From the NCBI GenBank assembly GCA_015180985.1, contig CP054185.1, positions 744,001-808,000 of the forward strand: DNA of 64,000 nt, written 5' to 3'. Shown piece by piece: positions 52,500-62,985 of this stretch. The position numbers and the translations under genes were made by a program. Source of the stretch: Flammeovirgaceae bacterium. Its GTDB lineage: Bacteria; Bacteroidota; Bacteroidia; Cytophagales; Cyclobacteriaceae. Within the stretch, counting starts at the first letter, position 1. Every line of letters begins with the position of its first letter. A model generated the notes under the pieces. The model was not told the origin of the DNA, searched no databases, and was given only the letters and a program-made list of their open reading frames with translations.

Positions 52500-53159
52500 A
52501 TGATGAAACCATTTACCCTGCCCGCGCTCAGCATTGTAATGCTATCCTCCTGCGCCACCCTTACTGATTCTCCCAAGTATCAGTTAAGCAACGGCCATTA
52601 CGATTTCCGCCAACAAGGCAATAAATACACAAAGGTGTTTGTTGAGGTTACCGATGACTCGGTGAAAATCTACCCGAGCAATGGCGAAACCATCAGCATC
52701 ATTCCTTCAAAAGATGAATTTTTCAGAACGAAAAATTTTGATCTGGATGTTACCACCATTGGTTTCCGGTACCGGCCGGCCACACAAAACCTGCCGCGTC
52801 AGCTCAATGCCAACTTCAACGGCAACTTGTATTTTGGTTACCGGATTGATCGCTTCCAGATTGATTTTTTGGAGACACCTGCCGGTATTAAAAAAATACA
52901 TCGCCACCGCGCCTTTACCATTGGCGCTTTCGGTGGAATGGGCTCAACGTTTGTAAGTCCGTGGACAACCAACAACCAAACAACCGATGAATATGATGGT
53001 TTTATTCTATCGCGCGGGTTTGCTGCCATGGCCGGCATCAACAACTTAACGGTAGGTGTTGCCCTGGGTTGGGATTACCTCACCGATCGCGATCAAGATG
53101 TTTGGATTTACCAGAACAAACCGTGGCTTGGTTTGATGATTGGGCTGAACATTAACTGA
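52500..53159 (+). CDS. Lipoprotein of unknown function
   Basis: A 219-residue protein with a lipobox (MLSSCAT, Cys18) and no recognised domain. It alternates beta strands with aromatic residues (GNLYFGYRIDRFQIDFLE, then TIGAFGGMGSTFVSP), and ends in MIGLNIN, as a small barrel or lipid-bound protein might. It follows the acyltransferase gene on the same strand. Confidence 0.65.
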   Translation: MMKPFTLPALSIVMLSSCATLTDSPKYQLSNGHYDFRQQGNKYTKVFVEVTDDSVKIYPSNGETISIIPSKDEFFRTKNFDLDVTTIGFRYRPATQNLPRQLNANFNGNLYFGYRIDRFQIDFLETPAGIKKIHRHRAFTIGAFGGMGSTFVSPWTTNNQTTDEYDGFILSRGFAAMAGINNLTVGVALGWDYLTDRDQDVWIYQNKPWLGLMIGLNIN

Positions 53160-53163
53160 AATT

Positions 53164-53646
53164 TTAAGCTGATACCTTCTTCCTGTAAAACGTATCGCAC
53201 GCAAAATGGCCGGTGTTGCCGCACGGGCCCGGGATTTTTTCAAACCCGTTTCTCTCATACAGTTTCATCGCCTGCTTCATGGTGTTAAAGGTTTCGAGGT
53301 AGCAGTATTTAAAACCAATGGCCGTTGCTGCTTCCAGGCATTTGTCCAGAACCCGTTGGCCCAATCCTTTGCCCCGGCCTTCGGGTAAAAAATACATCTT
53401 CTTCAACTCGCAGGTGTCTTCATCACCCTGCTCCAGCGGGGCCACACCTCCGCCACCCAATATTTTTCCGTTTTCTTCACAAACAAAATAGGCGCAGCGA
53501 GGTCGGTTATATGCACCATACATATCATCCACCTCCTTGTCATGAATGGCAAAGCCTTTTCCGCTGGCGCCAAACTCCGGCATCACCGTACGGATGATGG
53601 CAGCCACCTGCGCGTTGTCTTCCTTTCTTATAGGCCTGATGGTCAT
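53164..53646 (-). CDS. GNAT-family N-acetyltransferase
   Basis: A 160-residue acetyltransferase with the acetyl-CoA binding motif A (MYFLPEGRGKGLGQRVLD, near 88-105) and a later Y-x-x-N-G-F motif. It moves an acetyl group from acetyl-CoA to an unidentified amine. It converges on the lipoprotein gene with a 4-base gap and is divergent from the S9 peptidase. Confidence 0.9.
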   Translation of the reverse strand: MTIRPIRKEDNAQVAAIIRTVMPEFGASGKGFAIHDKEVDDMYGAYNRPRCAYFVCEENGKILGGGGVAPLEQGDEDTCELKKMYFLPEGRGKGLGQRVLDKCLEAATAIGFKYCYLETFNTMKQAMKLYERNGFEKIPGPCGNTGHFACDTFYRKKVSA

Positions 53647-53708
53647 TCGTGTAAATGCCGGTCTGTCGGTGCCAATTTAGTTTAACTTGGCAGCAAAACT
53701 AAATTCCT

Positions 53709-56054
53709 ATGCGCCTGGCCTTTTATTTTTTTCTGCTTGCTGCAACAGCAACCGCTCAGCAACTCACTGAACTTACCGTTGAAAAAATCATGCGCGACCC
53801 GAAATGGATAGGCACCGCGCCATCGAACATCCGCTGGTCGCACGACAGCAAAACGGTGTACTTCAACTGGAACCCCGAAAAAGCACCGGGCGATTCACTT
53901 TATAAAATCACGCTCACCAACCGGGTGCCCCAAAAAGTTACGAAGGCCGAACGGCTGGCACTGCCTTCGGGCAACGGCACGTACAACAAAGCCTTTACAA
54001 AATTCGCCTATGAAAAAAATGGGGACATTTATTTGCTGGATGTACCCACCGGCCGAACGATACAGATTACCAATACATCGGGTCGCGAAAGCAATCCGTA
54101 TTTTTCGGGTGATGAGAAACGCATCGTCTTTACTTACGAACAAAACCTGTATGGCTGGGAAATAACCACCGGCAATGTAACCCAATTCACCGATTTCAGG
54201 CGCGGCAAAAAGCCCGGCACACCACCGGCCAGCGACCAGGAAAAATGGCTGAAAAACGACCAACTTGCCTACATCCGGGTATTGCGCGAACGCAAGGAAA
54301 ATCGGGATGCCGCTCAGAAAAAACAAAAAATTGAAGAGCCCAAACGCCCCAAAGAAATTTACCTGGACGACCGCACACTGAGCCAGTCTCGGCTAAGCCC
54401 CGATGGCAACTTTGTAACTTTTGTGCTCACTAAAAATGCTTCAGTAAAAACAGCCATTGTTCCGAATTATGTAACCGAATCGGGATTTACGGAAGACATC
54501 AACACCCGCACCAAAGTAGGCGCCCCGTTAAGCACGTCCGAGTTATTTGTTTACGATGTGAAGCGCGATACCGTGCTGCAGGTTAAAACCGATGAGGTGC
54601 CCGGCATTTTTGATCAGCCGGCTTACCTGAAGAGCACTTCAAAAAAAGACGATGGCAAGGAGAAAAAGCCGCAACCCCGTCCGGTAACATTTTTTGGTCC
54701 GATCTGGTCGGCCGATGGTGCCTTTGCCGTAATGCAGTTGCGCGCTGCCGACAACAAAGACCGGTGGATTATGCTGCTCAACCCGGCAACGCAAAAGCTT
54801 ACGTTGCTCGATCGCCAGCACGATGACGCCTGGATTGGCGGCCCGGGTACCGGAGGTTTCGGGGGTGCAGGCATCGGGTGGCTGGCCGATAACAAGAGCG
54901 TGTGGTTTCATTCGGAAGAATCGGGTTATTCGCACCTGTATGTAGTGGATGTAACCACCGGCAAAAAGCAGGCGTTAACAGCAGGCACTTATGAGGTGCA
55001 GTCGGCCCAGCTTTCGCGCGATAAAAAATACTTCTATATCATCACCAACGAAGTGCATCCCGGTGAAAAACATTTTTACCGGTTGCCGGTAACGGGCGGC
55101 AAGGCCGAACGGCTCACCACTATGACGGGCGCCCACGAAGTTGAACTGTCACCGGATGAGAAGATGATTGCCTTTCGCTACTCGTACAGCAATAAGCCGT
55201 GGGAACTATTTGTACAGGAGAATAAAGTTGGTTCAAAGCCTCAGCAAATCACCAACTCGGTAACCGATGAATTCAAATCGTACCCGTGGCGCGACCCGGT
55301 GGTAACCACATTCAGGGCGCGCGATGGCGCCCAGGTATACACCCGTTTGTACAAACCGGCCAAGCCCAATGGCGCTGCCGTAATTTTTGTACATGGTGCC
55401 GGCTACCTGCAAAACGCACACAAGTGGTGGAGCAGCTACTTCCGCGAATACATGTTCCACAACCTGCTGGCCGATAAGGGATATACCGTGCTCGATATGG
55501 ACTACCGCGCCAGCGCAGGCTATGGGCGCGACTGGCGCACCGGCATTTACCAGTTTATGGGCGGAAAGGATTTAACCGACCATGTGGATGGCGCGGCCTG
55601 GCTGGTAAATGAACACGGTATTGATCCGAAACGGATCGGCATTTATGGCGGATCGTACGGTGGATTCATTACGCTGATGGGCATGTTTACAACGCCCGAG
55701 GTATTTGCTGCCGGAGCGGCATTGCGCCCGGTTACCGATTGGGCGCATTACAATCATCCGTACACATCAAATATTCTTAATCTCCCCTATACCGATAGCC
55801 TGGCCTACGCGAAGAGTTCGCCCATCTACCATGCCGAAGGATTAAAAGGCGCCTTGCTGATTTGTCATGGCATGATTGATGTGAACGTGCACTTTCAGGA
55901 TGTGGTACGCTTATCACAACGGCTTATTGAACTTGGAAAAGATAACTGGGAACTGGCCGTGTATCCGTTAGAGGACCACGGCTTTGTTGAACCCAGCAGC
56001 TGGACTGACGAGTACAAGCGGATTTTAAAATTGTTTGAAGAGAACCTGAAGTAG
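53709..56054 (+). CDS. S9-family serine peptidase (DPP-IV-like)
   Basis: A 781-residue exported peptidase: signal peptide (1-16), an eight-bladed propeller-like region with WSHDSKTVYF-type motifs (40-520), then the catalytic alpha/beta-hydrolase domain. The triad is Ser649 in GGSYGGF, Asp724 in MIDVNVH and His757 in EDHGF. It should cut dipeptides from peptide N termini, often after proline. The inserted Gly-rich loop (GGPGTGGFGGAGIG) is a short low-complexity part. Confidence 0.93.
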   Translation: MRLAFYFFLLAATATAQQLTELTVEKIMRDPKWIGTAPSNIRWSHDSKTVYFNWNPEKAPGDSLYKITLTNRVPQKVTKAERLALPSGNGTYNKAFTKFAYEKNGDIYLLDVPTGRTIQITNTSGRESNPYFSGDEKRIVFTYEQNLYGWEITTGNVTQFTDFRRGKKPGTPPASDQEKWLKNDQLAYIRVLRERKENRDAAQKKQKIEEPKRPKEIYLDDRTLSQSRLSPDGNFVTFVLTKNASVKTAIVPNYVTESGFTEDINTRTKVGAPLSTSELFVYDVKRDTVLQVKTDEVPGIFDQPAYLKSTSKKDDGKEKKPQPRPVTFFGPIWSADGAFAVMQLRAADNKDRWIMLLNPATQKLTLLDRQHDDAWIGGPGTGGFGGAGIGWLADNKSVWFHSEESGYSHLYVVDVTTGKKQALTAGTYEVQSAQLSRDKKYFYIITNEVHPGEKHFYRLPVTGGKAERLTTMTGAHEVELSPDEKMIAFRYSYSNKPWELFVQENKVGSKPQQITNSVTDEFKSYPWRDPVVTTFRARDGAQVYTRLYKPAKPNGAAVIFVHGAGYLQNAHKWWSSYFREYMFHNLLADKGYTVLDMDYRASAGYGRDWRTGIYQFMGGKDLTDHVDGAAWLVNEHGIDPKRIGIYGGSYGGFITLMGMFTTPEVFAAGAALRPVTDWAHYNHPYTSNILNLPYTDSLAYAKSSPIYHAEGLKGALLICHGMIDVNVHFQDVVRLSQRLIELGKDNWELAVYPLEDHGFVEPSSWTDEYKRILKLFEENLK

Positions 56055-56065
56055 CCGCTCAAAAA

Positions 56066-57826
56066 TTACTTCGAAACTACCGGCAACACTAACCGCGAAG
56101 AGAAATTCATTTCGTGAAATATTTTTTGCTGAGCCGGTTGAAGATTCTTCTCACTGGCTATTTCCGTTCCGGTACCAGGGTTTGGATCATAATGTGGCGC
56201 CTTGCTGCTGGTAATCTGCAAGCGGATTCGATGGCCTTTCTTAAAAACATTGGCGGTATATAAGGAGCCGATTCTGATTGGATAAACTTTTCCCGGTTCC
56301 ATCAATTCCTGTTTATCGAATCCGTTACGGTAGCGCATGCGCAGATAACCGGCATCCAGTCCGGATAAATTAATCGAACGACCATCGGGATATACATCGC
56401 ACAAGGTTATGGAAAAATCGGTGTCGCGGGCCGATGAACTTACAAACAACTCAGCAATAACTTCACCTACCACTTCAAGATCTTCCGTTAACGGATCGGA
56501 TGTATACACAAGTACATCCTTGCGCGATTCTATTTCACGTTGATCATATGGGTACGACTTCTCGTACGATTTATCCCACAATGGATTTGCCGGGTCAAAA
56601 ACGTAGGCATCACTTTTTTCTTTTCCGGGCACTGACAGGCTCAACCGGCCATCTGACTTATCTGCTCCTGCATTGCCCTGGCTGTGCAAATAAAAAGCAA
56701 CCGGTTTCACTCCGGGCAAGGGCCACTGTTGTTCATGACGCCACTTATTTTCACCCATTACAAAAATATTCACGGGCGCTAATGCATCCCCGGAGTGTTT
56801 GTCTTTCAACGTTATGTCATACCACTCCAGCAGCGCCTGGTTGTAATCGAAACCGGCTGAGGGACCGAAATCAATTTCTCCAAAACGAGTTTTGCGGGTT
56901 GTAACGGTGGTGTGATTCCACGGTCCTAAGATGAGTTTGGTGTGTTCACGGGCTGCCTTTGCTTCGCTTTCTTTCATGATTTTATTGTATGCCCGTATAG
57001 CTCCCTCCGGCCCATAGGCAGCATCATACCAACCGCTGAGTAAAAAGACCGGGGCCTGAATTTTTTTGAAGTCATTCTGAATCTCCACAAACGACCACCA
57101 CGCAGAGGAATCCGGGTGAGCCAGCCATTCATAATACTCCGGTGCATATTTTTTCAGTAAAGGCAATTCCATCAGCGGTCGGTAGCCATACCACTTTTGC
57201 TTACCCTTTTGCCACTCTTCTTCGGCAACATCATCGCTCCATGTTCCCGATGTATCGTTAGCCCGCTGGCGTTTGTCGGGAATAATTAACGTTGTAAACC
57301 AATCAAGCCAGGGAAACGAGAACGCACCACCATAGTAAAAAAAATGATGGCTGCCGATGGGTGTCATTTCCGGTGCGGCCGCTTTCAACGAGGGTGGCGC
57401 CTGCGAAAGCGCCTGCCACTGCACAATACCCGGGTAAGAGCCGCCATACGTACCCACCTTGCCGTTACAAAATTCATATCGGGCAGCCCACTCAATCACA
57501 TCATAACCGTCCTGCTTTTCATTTTTATAAGCTACAAATTCTCCTTCGCTCGAATACCTGCCTCTAACATCCACCAGGAAAACAACATAGCCGTGCTTAG
57601 CCGCCTTTAACGGAAATTCGGCATAGCCATCATAATTCTGAGCTCCGTAAGGCGTCCGGTAAACAATGGCCGGGAATCTTTCATTTTGATCAGGCCGGTA
57701 AACAATGGCACCCAGTTTAACGCCATCGCGCATGGGTACCTGTATTTGCTCGCGGACCACATTAAATGTGTGTTGAGCGCTTATTGAATTTACTGCCAGA
57801 AAAAATAAAAGAACTATATATCGCAC
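56066..57826 (-). CDS. CocE/NonD-family hydrolase
   Basis: A 586-residue secreted hydrolase. After a signal peptide (1-17) comes an X-Pro dipeptidyl-peptidase S15-type catalytic domain with the nucleophile Ser130 in GTYGGSYPG, a helical cap, and a C-terminal jelly-roll (about 430-580). Members include cocaine esterase, glutaryl-7-ACA acylase and S15 peptidases. Substrate is unknown. It converges on the S9 peptidase gene. Confidence 0.9.
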   Translation of the reverse strand: MRYIVLLFFLAVNSISAQHTFNVVREQIQVPMRDGVKLGAIVYRPDQNERFPAIVYRTPYGAQNYDGYAEFPLKAAKHGYVVFLVDVRGRYSSEGEFVAYKNEKQDGYDVIEWAARYEFCNGKVGTYGGSYPGIVQWQALSQAPPSLKAAAPEMTPIGSHHFFYYGGAFSFPWLDWFTTLIIPDKRQRANDTSGTWSDDVAEEEWQKGKQKWYGYRPLMELPLLKKYAPEYYEWLAHPDSSAWWSFVEIQNDFKKIQAPVFLLSGWYDAAYGPEGAIRAYNKIMKESEAKAAREHTKLILGPWNHTTVTTRKTRFGEIDFGPSAGFDYNQALLEWYDITLKDKHSGDALAPVNIFVMGENKWRHEQQWPLPGVKPVAFYLHSQGNAGADKSDGRLSLSVPGKEKSDAYVFDPANPLWDKSYEKSYPYDQREIESRKDVLVYTSDPLTEDLEVVGEVIAELFVSSSARDTDFSITLCDVYPDGRSINLSGLDAGYLRMRYRNGFDKQELMEPGKVYPIRIGSLYTANVFKKGHRIRLQITSSKAPHYDPNPGTGTEIASEKNLQPAQQKIFHEMNFSSRLVLPVVSK

Positions 57827-57926
57827 GATTAAATATGGGATTCGTTGAGTTGGTAATGCCGGGTAAAAATAAGGAAGGACTCCTCCCGGAATCCCTCCAT
57901 CATCAGAATATTTATTGCTTCAGTAT

Positions 57927-60900
57927 TTAATTCGTTATAACAGCCGGGATATTAAATTCCTTATACTGTTTGTTGTAATTAGCAATGTCGGTGCTGATTA
58001 GCCGGTTCATTTGTTCTTTATAGGCGCTCCACTGCTTTTCCAAATCCGTAAACCGATCGCGGGCGCCTTGGGTTACCCGCGGGTCGTGGGTATCCGCTAC
58101 GGCACGTACGGCAAAGAATTCGGTGTTGAGCTTGCTCGGAAAATTGATTACATCCTGAAAGTTTTTCTGTTTGGTTTGCACTACGTTCTCCTCCCATTTG
58201 TCAATTTTTTTAATCAATTCCTTTCCGGATGTTACCACATCTTTTGCTTCGGCACGGTCTTTCAGCAGGTCGTTGTAGTTTTCAATCTGCTTTTTCACTT
58301 TGCGCATGGTGTTAACAGCCGCACTGATTTCGGCCAGGCGGGCTTCAACCTGCTCCATAAACTGTTGCTGTGCAGCCCAATCAGCCGGAGAAACTTTCAG
58401 GTTGGGGTCCTGCGTAATTTCAAAATCAACTTCCGATGTTTCTCCTTTGTAGGTAATCCGCGCCTTGTACTTTCCGGGTGCCACACGGTGGCCGCGGTAA
58501 TCGCCATACACATAGGCGTTATCAATAGCCGGCAGCGTTTCGGTTCTGAAATCCCACGCAAACCGGTTTACACCGGCTTCTGAAGGTATAACTGCCGGTT
58601 CGGGCGGTCCTCCGGGAAAACGTTTAAAGTTCTCATCCTTTTTGTTGGTAAAACTTCTGATCTTTTTACCACCCGCATCCAGTATCTCCAGCCGGACGGT
58701 ATTTGTATCGGCCTTCTCTTTCAGGTAGTAATCCAGCACCACACCGTCCATCGGGTTCATGCCCAGGCCGGGAATATTGCCCATCCATTCCGGAATGGTG
58801 ATAGCCGGATACCGTACCGTAGGCTTCGGCTGGTAGAGTTTTACTGCACTGCTTCCAAAATTTCCTTTCGCTTGCTGAATCGCGCTGAGGTCGTCCAGAA
58901 TCCAGAACGAACGGCCCGCAGTGGAAGCAACAAGATCATTTCCCTGAATAATCAAATCGGTTACGGGAACAACCGGCAGATTAAGTTGCAACTTGTTCCA
59001 GTTCGCTCCGCCATTAAACGAAACATAAAAGCCGCGCTCAGCGCCTGCATACAGCAGGTCTTTAACTTTTTTGTCCTCGCGTATCACTTTAATGAAATCA
59101 TCGGCATCCACACCGGTGCTGATTTTCGTCCACGACTTACCGTAGTCGGTGGTTTTGTACGTCATGTTGGAATAGTCGTTGAACTTGTAGCGCGATGCCG
59201 AAATGTAGGCCGTTGCTTTATCGTGTGGTGAAACTTCTATGGAATGAATCATGCACTCCGGTAAACCGGCAGGCGTAATGTTCTGCCAACTCGCTCCTCC
59301 GTCTTTGCTAATATGTACCAGGCCGCAGTCGCTGCCGGCATACAGCACGCCTTTTTCATGTACGGATTCAATGAGGTAGTAAATGGTATTATAGTTCTCT
59401 CCGCCCGCTCCTTCATTTGTAATAGGTCCGCCTCCCTGTTGCTGTTTGGTGGTATCGTTTCGGGTAAGGTCGGGGCTAATCACCTGCCAGTTTATTCCTC
59501 CGTTGGTCGTTTTAAACACCACGTTGGATGCGTGGTAAATTGTAGTCGGATCGTGCGGAGAGGCAATTAACGGAGCATTCCAGTTAAACCGGTATTTCAT
59601 GTCTTTGGCGCGGTAGGCCAGGTTGGTGGACGGATACTGCATAATATCCTTGCGCTCGTTGGTGCGTGTATCAAGTACATCAATATTGCCCTGGTAGCAG
59701 CCGCCATACATCAGCACCGGGTTGTTCGGGTCGAAGGCGATGTAAGCGCTTTCGCAGCCGGGTCCTTCAAACCAGTCCTGCCCGGTAATGCCAAAACTGT
59801 TGTTCCGGCTTTTGATGACCATCGAGGTATTATCCTGCTGCCCGCCATAAACCCGGAACGGAAAAAGATTATCAACGTTTACGCGGTAAAATTGTGCAGT
59901 TGGCTGATTGTTTAATGGCGACCAGCTTCTGCCTCCGTTAAAGGTTACTTCGCCTCCGCCATCGTCACCCAAAATCATATTCTGGTTGTTGTTGGGGTTA
60001 ATCCAAAGGTCATGCGTATCGCCATGGCCCACGCGAACATTCTGAAAGGTTCTTCCGCCATCAATGGATTTCATCATCGGTGCATTAAGTACATACACCA
60101 CATCGGCATTTTGCGGATCGGCAAACACTTCCATGTAATACCACGAGCGTGAAGTAATGTTCTGATCGCTGGAAAGGTGATTCCATTTTTTTCCTCCATC
60201 ATCCGACCGGTACAATCCGTCTTTACCCTTTTCTGCTTCCACAATGGCATATACCCGGTTTGGATTGGCCGGTGAAACCGAAACCCCGATTTTACCCATC
60301 AGTTTGGGCAGGCCTTCATTGATCTTCGTCCACGTATCACCCCCATCGGTTGATTTCCAGATGGAACATCCTGCTCCACCGCTTTCTACCTTCCAGGGGT
60401 ACCTGCGGTGTTGCCAGGTGGCGGCATACAGAATGCGCGGATTGGTTTTATCCATAGACAGCGATGAAGCGCCTGTGTTCTCATCCACATACAATACTTT
60501 TTTCCAGGTGGCACCACCATCGGTTGACTTGTAAATTCCCCGGTCGGAACCAGGCCCGTGCACGGGGCCTTGCGCAGCTACGTAAACAATATCCGGATTG
60601 GTGGGATGAATAACCACATCGGAGATGTGGCGCGTTTTTTCCAAACCCATGTTCTTCCAGGTTTTTCCTCCGTCAACCGATTTATACACACCGTCACCAT
60701 ACGATGTCATTACACCCCGCACGGCATGTTCGCCCATGCCCACGTAAATCACATTCGGGTCGGCCTCGCTTACCGCGATGTCGCCTACCGAACCGGTTTT
60801 GAAAAAACCATCCGAAATGTTTCGCCATTCAATACCTGCATCCGTTGTCTTCCAGAGACCACCGCCCGTGTAACCGGTGTAGTAAACCTGGTCATTCCCT

Positions 60901-61088
60901 ACCACACCCGAAACGGCATTGGAGCGGCCGCCCCGGAACGGCCCGATGTTGCGCCACTTCAGGCCTTTGTATAAATCGGCATTGAACGCAGGTGCCGGAA
61001 CTGCAGCTGATGGTTTTGATTTCTGCGCAATGGATACCGGTGGCAACACGAATAATGTGCACACCAATAGGGTAAAAATTCTTTTCAT
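57927..61088 (-). CDS. Secreted VPS10/sortilin-like BNR-repeat protein
   Basis: A 1053-residue secreted protein starting at [14 protein letters not shown]. The main part (40-750) consists of BNR/Asp-box repeats (SxDGGxxW, e.g. [25 protein letters not shown]) that fold as a ten-bladed propeller as in sortilin and some glycosidases. A C-terminal part (about 800-1050) includes a helical segment ([17 protein letters not shown], about 940-1000). Many similar proteins in Bacteroidota are called glycosyl hydrolase on weak grounds; no catalytic residues can be named. Confidence 0.85.
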   Translation of the reverse strand: MKRIFTLLVCTLFVLPPVSIAQKSKPSAAVPAPAFNADLYKGLKWRNIGPFRGGRSNAVSGVVGNDQVYYTGYTGGGLWKTTDAGIEWRNISDGFFKTGSVGDIAVSEADPNVIYVGMGEHAVRGVMTSYGDGVYKSVDGGKTWKNMGLEKTRHISDVVIHPTNPDIVYVAAQGPVHGPGSDRGIYKSTDGGATWKKVLYVDENTGASSLSMDKTNPRILYAATWQHRRYPWKVESGGAGCSIWKSTDGGDTWTKINEGLPKLMGKIGVSVSPANPNRVYAIVEAEKGKDGLYRSDDGGKKWNHLSSDQNITSRSWYYMEVFADPQNADVVYVLNAPMMKSIDGGRTFQNVRVGHGDTHDLWINPNNNQNMILGDDGGGEVTFNGGRSWSPLNNQPTAQFYRVNVDNLFPFRVYGGQQDNTSMVIKSRNNSFGITGQDWFEGPGCESAYIAFDPNNPVLMYGGCYQGNIDVLDTRTNERKDIMQYPSTNLAYRAKDMKYRFNWNAPLIASPHDPTTIYHASNVVFKTTNGGINWQVISPDLTRNDTTKQQQGGGPITNEGAGGENYNTIYYLIESVHEKGVLYAGSDCGLVHISKDGGASWQNITPAGLPECMIHSIEVSPHDKATAYISASRYKFNDYSNMTYKTTDYGKSWTKISTGVDADDFIKVIREDKKVKDLLYAGAERGFYVSFNGGANWNKLQLNLPVVPVTDLIIQGNDLVASTAGRSFWILDDLSAIQQAKGNFGSSAVKLYQPKPTVRYPAITIPEWMGNIPGLGMNPMDGVVLDYYLKEKADTNTVRLEILDAGGKKIRSFTNKKDENFKRFPGGPPEPAVIPSEAGVNRFAWDFRTETLPAIDNAYVYGDYRGHRVAPGKYKARITYKGETSEVDFEITQDPNLKVSPADWAAQQQFMEQVEARLAEISAAVNTMRKVKKQIENYNDLLKDRAEAKDVVTSGKELIKKIDKWEENVVQTKQKNFQDVINFPSKLNTEFFAVRAVADTHDPRVTQGARDRFTDLEKQWSAYKEQMNRLISTDIANYNKQYKEFNIPAVITN

Positions 61089-61169
61089 ATGGTTGGATTT
61101 AGAGGCGGAGAAGTACGGAATTTTTTTCCGGTTCGCCAATTATCTTTTACCCTTGCTATCAAAAGATGA

Positions 61170-62984
61170 TCAGCGGTTTTTTAACTCCTTCATGGCGTTG
61201 GAAAAAGCCGTTTTGATGACATGCCCGTTTTGATGATGCTGATTCTTTACCACCCATTTTCCGTTAATGATAGTACCCAGGTTGCGGCTTGAATCGGACG
61301 TGTACAGAATTGACGGTAAAAGATTGTCCTTTGAAGTGTCGGCAAAGAGATGGCTGCCGGCATTGATAACCAGCGCATCAAGCGGCTGGCCAACTTCAAA
61401 ATGCCCGGATGTGTTGCAGCCCATAGCCAGCCGGCCCCGCATGACCGACTCTGAAATAAAATAATGAGCCGCGTTACCGCTTACCGTATTGCGCTTGTTG
61501 GTAACCAGGCGCTGGCGGTAGTCAATCATCCGGAATTCTTCAAACGGGTTTAACCCGATGTGGCTGTCGGTGCCGATGCACCAATGCCCGCCCAGGTTTA
61601 CATACTCCTTCATCCTGAAAATGCCATCGCCCAGGTTACCTTCGGTTGACGGGCACAACACTACATTGGCTTTTGACGCTGCTAATCGTTTTAATTCATC
61701 ATCATTCAAATGCGTGGAGTGCACGAGGTTGAACCGCTCATTTACCGGCAGGTTATCGAGCACCCATTGCATGGGGCGCTTGTTGCAGAAGGCGAGGCAA
61801 TCTTCAACTTCCTTTTTTTGTTCAGCGACATGCAGGTGAAACGGAATGGTTGATGGTCCTTGCTGATGGGTTTTGATAATATCATTCAGATCAACTGCCC
61901 GTAACGAGTGTACACTAAAGCCCAGTGAAGCATGCTGAAAATCTTTTATCGCAGCAGCACTGTCATCCAACAAATGAAAATAATCATCAATTGTTTTCGA
62001 GATAAACCGCCTCTGCCGTGGCTGTGGCTCCAGTCCGAACCCGCCCTTCTGATAAAAAACCGGAATGAGCGTTATTTTGATTCCGGCTGCTAAAGCGGCT
62101 TCTACCATCCGTTCGCCCATCTCGGCCAGGTTCGCATACGGTTTTCCGCTTTTATCATGATGGAGATAATGAAACTCGGCTACATGCGTGTACCCCTGCC
62201 TTACCATTTCAGCATAAAGCATGGCGGCAATAGCCTGGGCCTGTTCCGGATTGACCAGCAGCGCACATTTGTACATTTCTTCGCGCCAGGTCCAGAAGTC
62301 GTCATCCGTTCCTGTGGGATGGTTCTCGGCAAGGCCGGCCATAGCATATTGAAAGGCGTGCGAATGAGCATTCTGAAATCCGGGTAGGGCCAAACCATTA
62401 ACCGCTTCAATGGCTACCGGAGTTTGCGGTGGTTCGGATGACAGGTAAAAAACACAGCCGGACTGATCCACACCCACATAAGCGGGACTAATCCAGCCGG
62501 AGGATTGGAGGAGGGCGTTGAAGCGGAAGAATTTACCCTCACCCCCACCCCTCTCCCTTGGGAGAGGGGTGCCCGAAGGGCGGGGTGAGGGCCCTACCCG
62601 CTCTTTCAACTTCTCTGCAATCTTTTCCAAAACCTTCTCTGTTTGACTAATTACTTCCTCATTCGAAAACCGTATTACCTCAATTCCAAAATTATTCAAA
62701 TAGGCGGTGCGTTCTTCATCATACTTTACCTGTTTCATCTTGCGATGAACAGGCCCATCAACCTCTACACCAAGTCTGCCTGCTTCGCAGTAAAAATCAA
62801 GAATGTACTTCTGAATAGGCTGTTGCCTCCGGAACTTAAACCCATTTAAATTCCTGCTTCTTAAAAAATTCCAAAGGATTTTCTCTGCTTCAGTAGACTC
62901 TCTTCGCAACTGCCGTGCATTTGCCAGCAACCCATCGGGCACCTTTTCCCGCGGCCATTGCCACTTCTGATAATCCTTGCTCAT
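61170..62984 (-). CDS. hutF: DUF559 domain fused in frame to formimidoylglutamate deiminase
   Basis: The N-terminal 125 residues are a DUF559 (Vsr/restriction-like) nuclease domain: KFRRQQPIQKYILDFYC with Asp63, then GVEVDG with Glu74. Residues 130-150 are coded by a palindrome (GPSPRPSGTPLPRERGGGEG). From 151 (KFFRFNALLQSSGW) it is HutF, the deiminase that turns N-formimino-L-glutamate into N-formyl-L-glutamate. Its metal ligands HSHAFQ, FHLHVAEQ, HSTHL and GTDSHIG are all there. It is 1 base after the hutG stop. It is either a fusion by insertion of a repeat-linked DUF559 gene, or two genes read as one. Confidence 0.85.
   Translation of the reverse strand: MSKDYQKWQWPREKVPDGLLANARQLRRESTEAEKILWNFLRSRNLNGFKFRRQQPIQKYILDFYCEAGRLGVEVDGPVHRKMKQVKYDEERTAYLNNFGIEVIRFSNEEVISQTEKVLEKIAEKLKERVGPSPRPSGTPLPRERGGGEGKFFRFNALLQSSGWISPAYVGVDQSGCVFYLSSEPPQTPVAIEAVNGLALPGFQNAHSHAFQYAMAGLAENHPTGTDDDFWTWREEMYKCALLVNPEQAQAIAAMLYAEMVRQGYTHVAEFHYLHHDKSGKPYANLAEMGERMVEAALAAGIKITLIPVFYQKGGFGLEPQPRQRRFISKTIDDYFHLLDDSAAAIKDFQHASLGFSVHSLRAVDLNDIIKTHQQGPSTIPFHLHVAEQKKEVEDCLAFCNKRPMQWVLDNLPVNERFNLVHSTHLNDDELKRLAASKANVVLCPSTEGNLGDGIFRMKEYVNLGGHWCIGTDSHIGLNPFEEFRMIDYRQRLVTNKRNTVSGNAAHYFISESVMRGRLAMGCNTSGHFEVGQPLDALVINAGSHLFADTSKDNLLPSILYTSDSSRNLGTIINGKWVVKNQHHQNGHVIKTAFSNAMKELKNR
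62536..62591. repeat. Nested palindrome at the DUF559-HutF junction
   Basis: An outer pair CCCTCACCCC (62536-62545) / GGGGTGAGGG (62582-62591) encloses a perfect 24-bp palindrome at 62547-62570 (core CTCCCTTGGGAG) and a small hairpin GCCCGAAGGGC at 62571-62581. The whole could fold as a cloverleaf or a long hairpin. It lies in frame between the two domains of the fused protein and is a different family from the repeats at 2556 and 35462. Confidence 0.8.
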
Positions 62985-62985
62985 C

